This document shows, one piece after another, positions 18,978 to 29,116 of a DNA stretch of 64,000 bases. The notes below the pieces were generated by a model. That model ran no database searches. It saw only the letters and a list, made by a program, of their open reading frames with translations, and was not told where the DNA came from. The stretch comes from Thalassospira povalilytica (lineage in GTDB: Bacteria; Pseudomonadota; Alphaproteobacteria; Rhodospirillales; Thalassospiraceae), in NCBI RefSeq assembly GCF_002844235.1, contig NZ_PGTS01000001.1, positions 496,001 through 560,000 on the forward strand. Reading direction: 5' to 3'. A program made the position numbers and the translations under genes. How positions within the stretch are numbered: position 1 is the first letter of the stretch; each line of letters starts with the position of its first letter.

Positions 18978-21113
18978 ATGGATGCGCTACCGGAATTTCT
19001 GACCAAACGTCGCCCGCCCGTTGAAGGGTCGCGGGAATTCAAGCTGGTGACGGAATATCAGCCCGCCGGCGATCAGCCATCCGCGATTGCCGAACTGATG
19101 GCGGGCATCAACGAGAATGAACGCGATCAGGTTCTTCTGGGTGTGACCGGGTCGGGCAAGACCTTTACCATGGCCAATATCATCGCCAAGACCCAGCGCC
19201 CGGCCCTTGTTCTTGCGCCAAACAAGACTTTGGCGGCCCAGCTTTATGCCGAGATGAAGGGATTTTTCCCGGAAAACGCGGTCGAGTATTTCGTTTCCTA
19301 TTACGACTATTACCAGCCCGAAGCCTATATTCCGCGGACCGACACCTATATCGAGAAAGACAGTTCGATCAACGAACAGATCGACCGGATGCGCCACGCT
19401 GCAACGCGCGCGATCCTTGAACGCAACGACTGTATCATCGTGGCATCGGTGTCGTGCATTTACGGTATCGGGGCGGTGGAAACATATCTTGAGATGACCC
19501 AGCGCATTTCGGTTGGCGACGAGGTCGATCGCAACGACATCATGAAACGACTGGTCGAACTGCAATATACCCGTAATGACGCGGCCTTTTCGCGCGGCAC
19601 CTTCCGGGTGCGCGGTGACGTGCTTGAGATTTTCCCGGCCCACGCCGAAGACCGGGCATGGCGGGTTTCGATGTTTGGCGACGAGATCGAGGAACTGGCC
19701 GAGTTCGATCCGCTGACCGGGCATAAATTTGCGACCATGGACTCGGTCACGGTTTATGCAAATTCGCACCATGTGACACCGCGCCCGACCCTTGTGCAGG
19801 CGATGGCCGGTATCAAGCAGGAACTGAAAGACCGTCTGGCACAGTTCCGCGAGGAGGGCAAACTTCTTGCCGCCGAGCGGATTGAACAGCGCACGACCTT
19901 TGATCTTGAGATGATGGAAACGGTCGGACACTGCAAAGGGATTGAAAACTATTCCCGCTGGTTGTCGGGCCGTAATCCCGGCGATCCGCCGCCGACATTG
20001 TTTGAATATCTTCCGGAAAATGCGTTGCTGTTTGTCGATGAAAGCCACGTGGCCGTCCCACAGATCGGCGGCATGTACCGGGGGGACTATAATCGCAAAT
20101 TCACCCTGGCCGAACATGGGTTCCGCCTGCCAAGCTGTGTTGATAACCGGCCGCTGAAGTTCGAGGAGTGGGACGCCATGCGCCCGCAAAGCGTGTTTGT
20201 TTCGGCAACACCGGGCAATTGGGAAATGGAACGCACCGGTGGTGTCTTTGCCGAACAGGTGATCCGCCCGACCGGTCTTATTGATCCGGTCTGTATTGTT
20301 CGTCCGGTTGAAACCCAGGTCGATGATCTTCTGGGTGAGGCCAAGGCATGTGCGGCCAAGGGGCAGCGCGTTCTGGTCACGACCCTGACCAAACGCATGG
20401 CCGAGGATTTGACCGAATATCTGCATGAACACGGCATTCGTGTGCGGTATCTGCATTCCGACATTGATACGCTTGAACGGATCGAGATCATCCGTGATTT
20501 GCGTCTGGGCGTGTTTGACGTTCTGGTTGGCATCAACCTTCTGCGCGAAGGCCTGGATATTCCGGAATGTGCGCTGGTGGCGATCCTTGATGCGGACAAG
20601 GAAGGTTTCCTTCGGTCCAAGACATCGCTGGTTCAGACCATTGGCCGTGCGGCGCGTAACGTTGATGGTCGGGTGTTGCTGTATGCCGACAAGATGACCG
20701 ACAGCCTGGAATATGCGATTGGCGAAACCAACCGCCGCCGTGAAAAGCAGGTGGCCTATAACGAGGAACATGGCATCACGCCGGAAACGGTCCGCAGCAA
20801 GATCAATGATGTTCTCGAAAGTGTGGCGGAACAGGATTACGTCACGGTCGATACCGGCGTTTCGGGCGACACATTGATTGGTCATAACCTGCGTGCGCAT
20901 ATCGAAGATCTTGAAAAACGGATGCGTGAAGCCGCAGGCAACCTTGAATTCGAAGAGGCCGCCCGCCTGCGTGACGAGGTCAAGCGACTGGAAGACCAGG
21001 AACTTGGTCTTGCGGAAGCCGGACCGATGGCGCGAAGCATCGGAACGGCCGGCCCCGGATCAAAATCGGCCAACAAACCGAAATATAAAGGCCGCCGGCG
21101 CAAGGGACCATAA
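18978..21113 (+). CDS. uvrB: Excinuclease ABC subunit B
   Basis: A 711-residue DNA-damage recognition helicase of nucleotide excision repair. The Walker A is GVTGSGKT (about 55), the beta-hairpin region [21 protein letters not shown] is intact and the DExH-type box is VDESHV. Helicase motifs V and VI read [13 protein letters not shown] and QTIGRAARN. The C-terminal UVR motif ([28 protein letters not shown], split here as [10 protein letters not shown] and [11 protein letters not shown]) binds UvrC. A Lys/Arg-rich tail follows. CAAGGGA precedes the start. Confidence 0.97.
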   Translation: MDALPEFLTKRRPPVEGSREFKLVTEYQPAGDQPSAIAELMAGINENERDQVLLGVTGSGKTFTMANIIAKTQRPALVLAPNKTLAAQLYAEMKGFFPENAVEYFVSYYDYYQPEAYIPRTDTYIEKDSSINEQIDRMRHAATRAILERNDCIIVASVSCIYGIGAVETYLEMTQRISVGDEVDRNDIMKRLVELQYTRNDAAFSRGTFRVRGDVLEIFPAHAEDRAWRVSMFGDEIEELAEFDPLTGHKFATMDSVTVYANSHHVTPRPTLVQAMAGIKQELKDRLAQFREEGKLLAAERIEQRTTFDLEMMETVGHCKGIENYSRWLSGRNPGDPPPTLFEYLPENALLFVDESHVAVPQIGGMYRGDYNRKFTLAEHGFRLPSCVDNRPLKFEEWDAMRPQSVFVSATPGNWEMERTGGVFAEQVIRPTGLIDPVCIVRPVETQVDDLLGEAKACAAKGQRVLVTTLTKRMAEDLTEYLHEHGIRVRYLHSDIDTLERIEIIRDLRLGVFDVLVGINLLREGLDIPECALVAILDADKEGFLRSKTSLVQTIGRAARNVDGRVLLYADKMTDSLEYAIGETNRRREKQVAYNEEHGITPETVRSKINDVLESVAEQDYVTVDTGVSGDTLIGHNLRAHIEDLEKRMREAAGNLEFEEAARLRDEVKRLEDQELGLAEAGPMARSIGTAGPGSKSANKPKYKGRRRKGP

Positions 21114-21290
21114 GCCGAAAACCAATGCAGAAAACGCTGCATCAGATCGGCGAGCAATGCAAAAACAACGGTTGTTCGGGGTGATTTAGTCCGCATATAA
21201 AGCGCCATGACGGGCGACGGGAGTCGCGTTGTTGAAGGGAGCGGGTTCTTTCCCTATCCTGATGTTCTGGTGGCCTTGGAGAACAGCTTT

Positions 21291-22067
21291 ATGCTGCGTC
21301 TGAGATCTTGGCTTTTGTGGGTTGCGGTTTGTTTGGCCGGGGCAGGTGGATTGTTTGCCGGTGGCAATGCCGTTGCGCGCGAACTGAGCGTGGTGATCAA
21401 TCCCGCGCCACCCTATCGCATCGTCAAGGAAACGCCGGACGGGCTTTCATATTCGGGCATTTATGTTGAAGTGGTGCGCGAAGCCGCACGCCGGGCCGGT
21501 ATTGATCTTGCATTCGAAGTGGTGCCGTTCAGGCGTGCTCTTTACCTGATCGAACGGGGCAAGGCCGATTTGATGTTGGGCCCCAACCGTACCGATGAAC
21601 GCCAGCAATATATGTATTATTTCGGCGCGGCCTTACCCGACGAGCCAAAGGCGATCTATATCGGGGCGCTTGATGGCGATATCCGAAGCATCCAGGATCT
21701 GGGTGCAAAGTCGGTCGGGGTATTACGCGGGGCAAATCACAGCCGCCAGCTTGACGAAGTTGCCGACATCCGGCTGGTCGAGGCGGCCGATTATCCGACC
21801 CTGTTCAGGATGCTTGATATGCACCGGATCCACGCCTTGATCGTTCCGGAACTTCTGGCGGTTGAACTGATCAGACGCGAAGGGCCGTTTCGTATTCGCA
21901 AGGCCGATCTGGTGTTGCAAGGTCAGCCATCCTTTATCGGATTGTCCCGCCAGTCCGCCTATTTCACCGATGGCAGCTTTACCGCACTTGAAGCCGCATT
22001 GGTTGAAATGCGCCATGACGGCACGTTTGATGAAATCTATGCCCGCTATGCCCAGCCCGCCCAATAG
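21291..22067 (+). CDS. Periplasmic substrate-binding protein, family 3
   Basis: A 258-residue periplasmic protein of the SBP_bac_3 fold. A signal peptide is likely at residues 1-30 (WLLWVAVCLAGAGGLFAGG with a predicted cleavage near AVA-RE). The mature part shows ISGIYVEVVREAARRAG-like and MLGPNRTDERQQYMYYF segments typical of amino-acid binding proteins. No permease or ATPase genes adjoin it, so it may be a solitary sensor or binding protein. The ATG at 21291 follows TTGGAG; the frame extends 28 codons upstream without signal character. Confidence 0.8.
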   Translation: MLRLRSWLLWVAVCLAGAGGLFAGGNAVARELSVVINPAPPYRIVKETPDGLSYSGIYVEVVREAARRAGIDLAFEVVPFRRALYLIERGKADLMLGPNRTDERQQYMYYFGAALPDEPKAIYIGALDGDIRSIQDLGAKSVGVLRGANHSRQLDEVADIRLVEAADYPTLFRMLDMHRIHALIVPELLAVELIRREGPFRIRKADLVLQGQPSFIGLSRQSAYFTDGSFTALEAALVEMRHDGTFDEIYARYAQPAQ

Positions 22068-22252
22068 GCGGACCCGACATCATGCATCCCGCATTATGAG
22101 GCGGGGATAATTGTGTGCCGCCATGGGCAAATTTGCAGACTGCAATGCCGGTTCCGAAAACCGAACGCGCCGCCCATCAGCAAAGATGGCCAGCGCGCAT
22201 AACGGGAAGATCGGTTGCAAGGAGCGTGTTTGCTGCGCTCAAGGATGACCGG

Positions 22253-23221
22253 TCACATGAACAGTTTTTCGTTTTCCATGCCCTTGTAGATATCGGCGAC
22301 ATATTCGCCATATCCGTTGTAAATCCGGGTCGGGACGCTTTCGCCATTATTCAGCAGGCGTTCGTAAGCCTGACTCCATCGCGGATGGGGGACTTCGGGG
22401 TTTACATTGGCCCAAAAGCCGTATTCGTCGCTGTTGATATCTTCCCAGAAACTTTTGGGGCGTTCATCGGTGAAGGTAAAGCGGACGATGGATTTGATGT
22501 TTTTGAAGCCGTATTTCCAAGGGGTGACCAGACGCAAGGGCGCGCCATTTTGTTTGGGCAGTTCTTCGCCGTAAATGCCCGTCGCGATCATGGTCAGTTC
22601 ATTGGTGGCCTCGGCCATCGACAGACCTTCGATATAGGGCCAGGGGTACCAGAATTGACGAAGCCCCGGCATGGTTTCCTTTTGGCTGGCGGTTTCCATT
22701 TCGACATATTTGGCGCCTGAAAGCGGTTTGGCAAAATCAACCAGTGCCTTCATCGGGAAGCCGGACCAGGGCACGGTCATAGCCCATGCCTCGACACAGC
22801 GGAAACGATAGACCCGTTCTTCGAGCGGCATCTTGCGCACGAGTTCTTCGAAATCGATTTCGATCGGCTTTTCAACCAGCCCGTCAATCTTGACCGTCCA
22901 GGGGCGGATATTCATCGCCTGGGCGGCCTGCGAGATCGATTTGTGCGACCCGAATTCATAGAAGTTGTTATAGGTCAGCGCCTTGGCCTTTTCGGTCAGT
23001 TCGCGATCCACCGTATAGGCCGGATTGCGCGATACCGGATAAAGGTCGGCGGTTGATGCCGATCCTTGTGCCAGCGCACTGCCAAGTGGCAGGGACGCGG
23101 CGGTTGCACCGATCGATCCGGCGGCAATCCCCTTAAGGAACTGACGGCGGTTCTGGTAGACCGCTTGTGGTGTGGCATCACGTTCAGGAATTTCCCAGCC
23201 CTTTTTGCGGCGTATCAGCAT
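22253..23221 (-). CDS. msrP: Protein-methionine-sulfoxide reductase catalytic subunit MsrP
   Basis: A 322-residue periplasmic molybdopterin enzyme (YedY/MsrP) that repairs methionine sulfoxide in envelope proteins. A twin-arginine signal is present (NRRQFLKG, residues 24-31, then an Ala-rich core ending near ALAQ). The molybdenum ligand is Cys142 in YRFRCVEAWAM. The start at 23221 has GGAGG 6 nt upstream. The membrane heme partner MsrQ, normally downstream in the same operon, is absent: the next gene is a convergent binding protein. Confidence 0.93.
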   Translation of the reverse strand: MLIRRKKGWEIPERDATPQAVYQNRRQFLKGIAAGSIGATAASLPLGSALAQGSASTADLYPVSRNPAYTVDRELTEKAKALTYNNFYEFGSHKSISQAAQAMNIRPWTVKIDGLVEKPIEIDFEELVRKMPLEERVYRFRCVEAWAMTVPWSGFPMKALVDFAKPLSGAKYVEMETASQKETMPGLRQFWYPWPYIEGLSMAEATNELTMIATGIYGEELPKQNGAPLRLVTPWKYGFKNIKSIVRFTFTDERPKSFWEDINSDEYGFWANVNPEVPHPRWSQAYERLLNNGESVPTRIYNGYGEYVADIYKGMENEKLFM

Positions 23222-23444
23222 GTCGTCCTCCAATTACCCGGTTGGTTCAATGTCCGTGCAAAAGCATCTTTGGGCAAGTCACGCCTCGGTGATCGGTTGG
23301 TGAAACCCGGTTTGGCGCGCGGTCCGGTATCTTGGATTTACGGCAAAAGACGGGCTTCTGATCAAAAGATTGATCAATTGATCGTGCGAAGTGATCGGAT
23401 GGAGGGTAAAGTGATCACAAACAATATTGATCAGGGTGGATGGC
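23222..23444. promoter_or_regulatory. Divergent msrP / LysR control region rich in GATC palindromes
   Basis: The 223 nt before the LysR gene carry many TGATCA-type elements: ATCAAAAGATTGATCAATTG around 23360-23380, GTGATCGG, GTGATCAC and ATTGATCAG up to the start codon. Similar TGATC/GATCA elements recur between this gene and the DUF1445 gene (24324-24350). They fit LysR-type T-N11-A sites, but no single operator can be fixed by eye. Confidence 0.35.
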
Positions 23445-24338
23445 GTGTTTGAATTCAAGGATATCGAAATTCTGCAAGATATCGTCAAGGCTGGCGGTTT
23501 TCGGGCCGCAGCCCAGAAATACAATCTGTCGCAATCGGCGATTTCGGCCCGGGTTTCGGGGTTGGAAAAGAAACTGGGCATCATGCTGTTTGATCGCAGC
23601 AACCGGCAGGTTCGCCTGACGGCGGCGGGTTTGCGCTTTGTCGAGGAAGCCCAGCGCCTGTCACGGGCGCGCGACCGCATCTGGCAGGAATTGACCCATC
23701 CGGGCGAACTGAGCGGAACCGTGCGCATCGGTGTTGCCGAAACCATCGTGCATACGCTTTTGACCGATATGCTCAACAAGCTGAAAAACGACTTCCCCAA
23801 GGTCCGGTTCGAATTGTCAGTCGATACATCCGGGCAGCTTGGCAAGGCGCTTGAAGATGACGAAATGGATGTCGCGATCATGTTGCGCGAATCCGTGCCC
23901 CAAGGTGCGGTGGCAGCTCCGTTAAAGCCGGTTGAACTGGGCTGGTATTGCGCCGAAACGATGGAACTGGGGGATGCACCCCTGTCACTAAGTGAGCTGG
24001 CAAGCCATGCCATCGTGACATTTCCAAAGGGTACCCCGCCATTCCGCGAGGTCGAAAGTATCTTTGCCGCGCCCGATATTTCCCAGCCGGCATTGCATGG
24101 TTCGGCATCGCTTTCGACCGTCAAACATCTGGTGGCGGGGGGCTTCGGGATCGGGGTCTTGCCGACCCTGATGGTCAAGAATTCCGTTTGGGATGAACAT
24201 ATTAAGCAAATCCCGGTGCGCGATGAAGCATCGCTGACGGCGTTGCATTTTGTCATCACCTATTACCCGGAACGCAACCGCGAAATCGGGGCGGCAGTAC
24301 AGGAAGCAGCAAAACTGTTTGATCAAACTGATCGCTAA
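23445..24338 (+). CDS. LysR-family regulator of the adjacent catabolic cluster
   Basis: A 297-residue LysR regulator. The HTH lies at about residues 1-60 (GGFRAAAQKYNLSQSAIS, ARVSGLEKKLG) and the effector-binding domain at about 88-290. No ATG is available: candidate starts are TTG 23427, GTG 23436 and GTG 23445. I choose 23445 because it gives the usual LysR N-terminus (FEFKDIEILQDIV). It lies 89 nt upstream of the DUF1445-TRAP-amidase genes in the same direction, so it probably controls them in response to their substrate. Confidence 0.85.
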   Translation: MFEFKDIEILQDIVKAGGFRAAAQKYNLSQSAISARVSGLEKKLGIMLFDRSNRQVRLTAAGLRFVEEAQRLSRARDRIWQELTHPGELSGTVRIGVAETIVHTLLTDMLNKLKNDFPKVRFELSVDTSGQLGKALEDDEMDVAIMLRESVPQGAVAAPLKPVELGWYCAETMELGDAPLSLSELASHAIVTFPKGTPPFREVESIFAAPDISQPALHGSASLSTVKHLVAGGFGIGVLPTLMVKNSVWDEHIKQIPVRDEASLTALHFVITYYPERNREIGAAVQEAAKLFDQTDR

Positions 24339-24368
24339 ATACGATCAAAAATCAGATAAAATGATTTC

Positions 24369-24397
24369 TTGACAAGATCGGTCCGGTTTCTCAATCT
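24369..24397 (+). promoter_or_regulatory. Possible promoter of the DUF1445-TRAP operon
   Basis: A perfect -35 hexamer TTGACA (24369-24374) is followed after 17 nt by CAATCT, a poor -10. A weak -10 with a strong -35 is compatible with activator-dependent transcription by the upstream LysR protein, which remains inference. Confidence 0.35.
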
Positions 24398-24427
24398 TTA
24401 CAAAGAGGCAGAGAATGGGACTGAAAA

Positions 24428-25291
24428 ATGAACGCGTCAAAAAGCGCCCCCCGTTCCGTTGACATCGCGAAAGAAGCCATTTCCGCAATCACGCCACTGG
24501 CGTTGCGCAAGGCGATCCGTAGCGGCGAACATACAGGGACGACCACCGGTTATTCATCAGGTTACCTTCAGGGCAATCTGGCGATCCTGCCGGCCGACTA
24601 CGCAGACGAGTTTCTGCAATTCTGTGCAAAGAACCCCAAATCATGCCCGTTGATCGGGATGTCCGAACCGGGATCGCCGTTTATCCCGGCACTGGGCGCG
24701 GATCTTGATATTCGCACCGATCTTCCGGGGTATCGCATTTTCCGCGGCAGTGCTGATTACACCAGTGCGACCGATCTGACCGATGTCTGGCGCGATGATC
24801 TGGTGACATTCGTTCTGGGTTGTTCGTTTTCGTTTGAAGCGGCAATCACGCGCGGCGGTGTGCCGCTGCGTCACATGGATGCCAACCGCAATGTGCCGAT
24901 GTATGTGACCAATATCGAAACGTCCCCAGCCGGGCGTTTCCATGGTCCGCTGGTGGTATCGATGCGGTCATTCACCCCCGGTGATGCGATCCGGGCGATC
25001 CTGTATTCCGATCGATATCGTCTGGCCCACGGCGCACCGGTTCATATCGGCGACCCGGCCCAGATCGGTATTGCGGATATCATGAAACCGGACTTTGGAG
25101 ATGAACCCGTCATTCATGAAGGGGACATTCCGGTTTTCTGGGCGTGCGGAGTCACGCCGCAAATGGCAATTCGCAATGTCTTACCCGAATTTGCCATCAC
25201 GCACGAACCCGGCCTGATGCTTGTGACCGATGTCCTTGCCGAGGCCGCGGAGTTTTCCCTTCAGACCAAACCACACACACACCAATCATAA
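24428..25291 (+). CDS. DUF1445 family putative hydro-lyase
   Basis: A 287-residue protein of the DUF1445/YcsI family. Recognisable stretches are TTGYSSGYLQGNLAILP, VTFVLGCSFSFEAA, MYVTNIETSPAGRFHGP and FWACGVTPQMA. The family is annotated as putative hydro-lyase and includes a domain of mammalian D-glutamate cyclase, which converts D-glutamate to 5-oxo-D-proline. It begins the operon with the TRAP transporter, 26 nt upstream of the binding protein, so its substrate is likely an imported carboxylate. Which one cannot be told. Confidence 0.85.
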   Translation: MNASKSAPRSVDIAKEAISAITPLALRKAIRSGEHTGTTTGYSSGYLQGNLAILPADYADEFLQFCAKNPKSCPLIGMSEPGSPFIPALGADLDIRTDLPGYRIFRGSADYTSATDLTDVWRDDLVTFVLGCSFSFEAAITRGGVPLRHMDANRNVPMYVTNIETSPAGRFHGPLVVSMRSFTPGDAIRAILYSDRYRLAHGAPVHIGDPAQIGIADIMKPDFGDEPVIHEGDIPVFWACGVTPQMAIRNVLPEFAITHEPGLMLVTDVLAEAAEFSLQTKPHTHQS

Positions 25292-25317
25292 ACGATCTAT
25301 CAGAGAGGACTTTTCTT

Positions 25318-26370
25318 ATGAAAAAGATGGTTTCTTCGCTTTTGGCGGTTTCTGCCCTGGGTGCAGGTTTTGCCGCAACCCCGGCCTTTGCCGAGGATCT
25401 TTCGGTTGTCGGCAGCTGGAGCAGCCTGCCGCTTTACAAACAGTATGAAAGCCCGTTCTGGACCGAAACCCTTCCGGCAGATTCCAACGGCGAATTCAAT
25501 GTTGAAATGACCACCCATGACCAGATGGGCATCGGTGGCGGTGACGTGTTCCGTATCCTGAGCGACGGCGTTTTTGACGTTGCCATGACCGTTGGCGATT
25601 ACGCAGTTGGCGATGCGCCGGAGCTTGAAGGCCTTGACGTGCCGCTGGTCGCCAACACCGCGGCCGAAGCAAAAGCAATGGTCGAAGCAGCCCGTCCGAT
25701 GGTTGATGACATCTTTGCCGATCGTTTCAACGCCAAGGTTCTGGCAGTTGCACCGTACCCGCCGCAGGTTGTTTTCTGTGCCGGTGAAGTCAACACGCTT
25801 GCCGATCTTAAAGGCAAGAAAGTCCGTGGTTCGGGCCGTATGACCACCAAGTTCCTGGAAGCACTGGGTGCGACCGGCGTGAACGTTGCCTTCTCGGAAG
25901 TTCCGGGCGGTCTTGAGCGTGGTGTTATCGATTGTGCCGTTACCGGTGCCGGTTCGGGCTATAGCGCAGGCTGGTGGGAAGTTTCCGATCACCTGATGAC
26001 CATTCCGCTTGGCGGCTGGGATCCGGTTGTGACCGCGATGAACATGGACAAATGGAACAGCCTGAGTGCCGAACAGCAGGCCTTCATCATGGATGAAGTC
26101 AAAACCAAGTTCGAAGCACCGGCCTGGGCGTCGGCAGCAGATGCACTTAAAAACGATGTTGCCTGCCTGACCGGCAATGGCACCTGCCCGGCAGGTGATG
26201 CGGCAAGCATGAAACTCGTTGAAGTTTCCGAAGCCGACGTTGCCAAGGCCAAGGAAATCCTGACCACCACGGTTCTGCCGGAATGGGCAGAGCGCGCAGG
26301 TAACGATTGGGTCAAACGCTGGAACGATAGCGTTGGTGCGACCGTCGGTGTTACCGTACCGCTGAACTAA
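25318..26370 (+). CDS. dctP: TRAP transporter solute-binding protein (DctP type)
   Basis: A 350-residue periplasmic binding protein for a tripartite ATP-independent transporter. The signal peptide is residues 1-25 (MKKMVSSLLAV to ATPAFA), with the mature protein starting EDLSVVGSW. The ligand-clamping arginine region is seen in GKKVRGSGRMTTKFLEALGA, and VIDCAVTGAGSG is typical. GAGAGGA precedes the start. The permeases follow directly. The ligand is probably an organic acid, inferred from the family and from the neighbouring hydro-lyase and amidase. Confidence 0.92.
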   Translation: MKKMVSSLLAVSALGAGFAATPAFAEDLSVVGSWSSLPLYKQYESPFWTETLPADSNGEFNVEMTTHDQMGIGGGDVFRILSDGVFDVAMTVGDYAVGDAPELEGLDVPLVANTAAEAKAMVEAARPMVDDIFADRFNAKVLAVAPYPPQVVFCAGEVNTLADLKGKKVRGSGRMTTKFLEALGATGVNVAFSEVPGGLERGVIDCAVTGAGSGYSAGWWEVSDHLMTIPLGGWDPVVTAMNMDKWNSLSAEQQAFIMDEVKTKFEAPAWASAADALKNDVACLTGNGTCPAGDAASMKLVEVSEADVAKAKEILTTTVLPEWAERAGNDWVKRWNDSVGATVGVTVPLN

Positions 26371-26380
26371 TCAATAGTGC

Positions 26381-26947
26381 ATGGCGGAGACCGAGATCGT
26401 GACCCAGAAACTGATTGCGGCCATCCGCCGCACAAACCGCATTATCGCGCTGCTCGTCGGACTTGTTCTGATGGGCAGCGTGGCCCTGATCATCGCCGAG
26501 ATTTTGCTGCGTGAAGTTGGCATATCGCTTGGCGGATCAGAAGAAATTTCAGGTTACGTCATGGCAGGCGTTGCAAGCTGGGGCCTTTCATTTGCCCTGA
26601 CCGAGCTTGCCCATGTCAGGATTGACCTTATTCGTCTGAAATTGCAGCAGCGCGGCAAGGCGTTCCTTGATCTGCTGGCAATTGTTGCGCTGGCCGCGGT
26701 GGCATCGATTGTTGCCATTCAATGCTGGCCGGTGCTGTCCAAGACGATCGAACGTGGATCAACCGCAAACACGCCGCTTGAAACGCCGCTTTGGATTCCG
26801 CAGGCCATCTGGTTTTCCGGCTGGTTGTGGTTTGCGGTCTGTTCCTGTGCGCTGGTGATCCTTACCCTTATTCTTTTGATGCGACGCGATCTTGAACAGG
26901 CCGATACGCTTGTTGGTGCCCGCTCTGAACTGGAGCTGGAATCATGA
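26381..26947 (+). CDS. dctQ: TRAP transporter small permease (DctQ type)
   Basis: A 188-residue membrane protein with four helices (starting about residues 18, 52, 92 and 135), matching DctQ. The motif RREVGISLGGSEEISGYV-like (LREVGISLGGSEEISGYVM) is the conserved core. The ATG at 26381 has no clear ribosome binding site; a GTG at 26399 has GGAG 7 nt upstream and may be the true start. It overlaps dctM by 4 nt (ATGA). Confidence 0.9.
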   Translation: MAETEIVTQKLIAAIRRTNRIIALLVGLVLMGSVALIIAEILLREVGISLGGSEEISGYVMAGVASWGLSFALTELAHVRIDLIRLKLQQRGKAFLDLLAIVALAAVASIVAIQCWPVLSKTIERGSTANTPLETPLWIPQAIWFSGWLWFAVCSCALVILTLILLMRRDLEQADTLVGARSELELES

Positions 26948-28224
26948 TTTTTGCTGTTACTGCATCCTTGCTGGGTCTTTTGGCCCTGTCGATCCCGGTG
27001 GGGATTGTTCTTTTCCTGCTGGGTATTGGTGTTGATCAGTTCTTTACCCCGTTCCCGCTGTTGCGCGGGTTGGGGCAGGTTGTCTGGTCGTCGTCCAATT
27101 CTTCGACCCTTATTGCCATTCCGTTCTTTGTGTTGCTGGGTGAAATCCTGGTGCGTGGCGGGATTGCCGCAAAAACCTATGAGGCACTTGATAAGTGGTT
27201 CTCATGGCTGCCCGGTGGTCTGATCCATGCCAATATCGGTACGGCAACCATGTTTTCGGCAACCTCGGGGTCGTCGGTTGCAACCGCCGCCACTGTTGCC
27301 ACCGTCGCCATGCCGCAGGCCGAGAAGCTCGGTTATGATCCCAAACTGTTTTCCGGGGCGATTGCCGCGGGCGGTACATTGGGCATTATGATCCCGCCAT
27401 CGATCAACCTGATCGTTTACGGGTTCCTGACCGAAACATCGATCCCGCGCCTGTTCCTTGCCGGTCTGGTGCCGGGCCTTGTGATGGCGGTGGCCTTCAT
27501 GCTGGTGACAGCGGCCCTTTGCAAAATCAAACCGTCGCTTGGCGGGCAGAGCCGGTCCTTTACCTGGTCGGAACGCATTGTCAGCCTGAAGCATTTGCTG
27601 CCTATCCTTGTGCTGTTCTTTGTGGTGATCGGATCGATCTATGCCGGTTGGGCGACCCCCACGGAATCAGCCGCGGTTGGTGTTGCGATTGCACTTGGAA
27701 TTGCAGCATTCAACAAGGGTGTATCCAACCAGATGGTCAAAATGTGCCTTTTGGGCACGGTGCGGATTACCGCGATGATCATGCTGGTGATTATCGGCGC
27801 CTATTTCTTGAACTTCACCCTGACGGCGGCGGGTATGGGCCGCGAGCTCAAGGAGCTTCTGGTCGGTCTTAACCTGAGCCCGATGGGAACCCTTTTGGTG
27901 GTGATCGCGCTTTATATCGTGCTGGGCTTCTTTATCGAGACCCTGTCGCTGATGGTGGCGACCATTCCGATCATTGTGCCGATCATGGTCGGCATGGGGT
28001 TTGACAAGGTCTGGTTTGGCATTCTTCTGATCGTTCTGATCGAGATGGCGCTGATTACCCCGCCGGTCGGATTGAACCTTTATGTCGTGCAAGGCGCACG
28101 CAAGACCGGACGATTGTCTGAGGTCATGCTGGGTACCATCCCGTTTGTTCTGGTGATGGTGGCGATGATTATCGGTCTGATCTTCCTGCCTGATCTTGCA
28201 CTGTTCCTGCCGGAATATCTCTGA
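26944..28224 (+). CDS. dctM: TRAP transporter large permease (DctM type)
   Basis: A 426-residue polytopic membrane protein, the sodium-coupled transport subunit. About 12 helices are visible. The family motifs IPFFVLLGEIL, SATSGSSVATAATVATVAMP and GGTLGIMIPPSINLIVYG (near 145-162) are intact, with IEMALITPPVGLNLYVVQG near the C-terminus. The start overlaps the dctQ stop. It ends 159 nt before the DUF2848 gene. Confidence 0.94.
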   Translation: MIFAVTASLLGLLALSIPVGIVLFLLGIGVDQFFTPFPLLRGLGQVVWSSSNSSTLIAIPFFVLLGEILVRGGIAAKTYEALDKWFSWLPGGLIHANIGTATMFSATSGSSVATAATVATVAMPQAEKLGYDPKLFSGAIAAGGTLGIMIPPSINLIVYGFLTETSIPRLFLAGLVPGLVMAVAFMLVTAALCKIKPSLGGQSRSFTWSERIVSLKHLLPILVLFFVVIGSIYAGWATPTESAAVGVAIALGIAAFNKGVSNQMVKMCLLGTVRITAMIMLVIIGAYFLNFTLTAAGMGRELKELLVGLNLSPMGTLLVVIALYIVLGFFIETLSLMVATIPIIVPIMVGMGFDKVWFGILLIVLIEMALITPPVGLNLYVVQGARKTGRLSEVMLGTIPFVLVMVAMIIGLIFLPDLALFLPEYL

Positions 28225-28383
28225 GCCGGGAACGCGCAGACCCCATTTCCCTGAACGGGCCCATAAAGAATGCGGATCCACAACCGATCCGCATTCGGGC
28301 CCCGCGTCCGCCTGTTGCATCGCGTATCCGCACCGCGCAACAGGCCGGACGCCCCAAAAAACAAGTTGAACGGGACTATAAAA

Positions 28384-29067
28384 ATGCAGATGAAATTCAG
28401 CCTTTCTGGCAAAGAGATCGCCTTTGATATCAGCCATTGCACCGTTGCCGGTTGGACCGGACGCGATGCCAAGGCCATTCAGCATCACATCGACGAGCTG
28501 GCCGCAATCGGGGTCAAACCGCCATCAAGCGTTCCGCTTTATTACCGGACGGCATCGGGCATGGTGACCCAGCAGGACGTGATTGAAGTGGTTGGCAAAG
28601 GCACATCGGGTGAGATCGAACCGTTCCTGATTGCAAGTGATGGCGTGCTTTATATCGGTCTGGCATCGGATCATACCGACCGTGAACTTGAAGCGCATTC
28701 GGTTGCCCTGTCCAAACAGATCTGTGAAAAGCCGGTGGCACGTGACATCTGGCGTTTTGACGAAGTGGCCGACCATATCGAACAGATCGAAATGCGGTCG
28801 TGGATTTCGGAAAAGGACGGCGATGAGTGGGTTCTGTATCAGGAAGGCACGATTGCCTCGATCCGTCCGTTGACTGACCTGATTGATGGTTCGGGTCTGA
28901 TGTCATCGGCCCCGGCCGGCAAGGCATCGGTGATGCTGTGCGGGACCCTTGGTGCCAAGGGTGGCGTGCGTCCGGCAAAACGTTTCAAAATGGCGTTGCA
29001 TGATCCGGTACTTGGTCGCACGATCGAGCACTCTTATGCAATTAATGAACTGCCGGAAATTGCCTGA
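28384..29067 (+). CDS. DUF2848 family protein
   Basis: A 227-residue protein of the DUF2848 family, which I associate with fumarylacetoacetate hydrolase-like folds (a GTSGEIEPFLI and YIGLASDHTDRELE segment is typical). No catalytic assignment is possible. An in-frame extension reaches upstream to 28270, but its composition is unlike the family; the ATG at 28384 begins MQMKFSLSGKEIAFD. It lies between the TRAP permease and the amidase, suggesting a step in the same catabolic route. Confidence 0.75.
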   Translation: MQMKFSLSGKEIAFDISHCTVAGWTGRDAKAIQHHIDELAAIGVKPPSSVPLYYRTASGMVTQQDVIEVVGKGTSGEIEPFLIASDGVLYIGLASDHTDRELEAHSVALSKQICEKPVARDIWRFDEVADHIEQIEMRSWISEKDGDEWVLYQEGTIASIRPLTDLIDGSGLMSSAPAGKASVMLCGTLGAKGGVRPAKRFKMALHDPVLGRTIEHSYAINELPEIA

Positions 29068-29116
29068 GCCAGTTTCCGTCTGAACCATAACGATAAAACA
29101 AGGATGAGGCAGCCAG

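Noticed and set aside
18987-20900. 637-codon open frame on the minus strand
   Set aside because: It lies entirely opposite uvrB, in a GC-rich third-position shadow, and shows no domain; uvrB is unambiguous.
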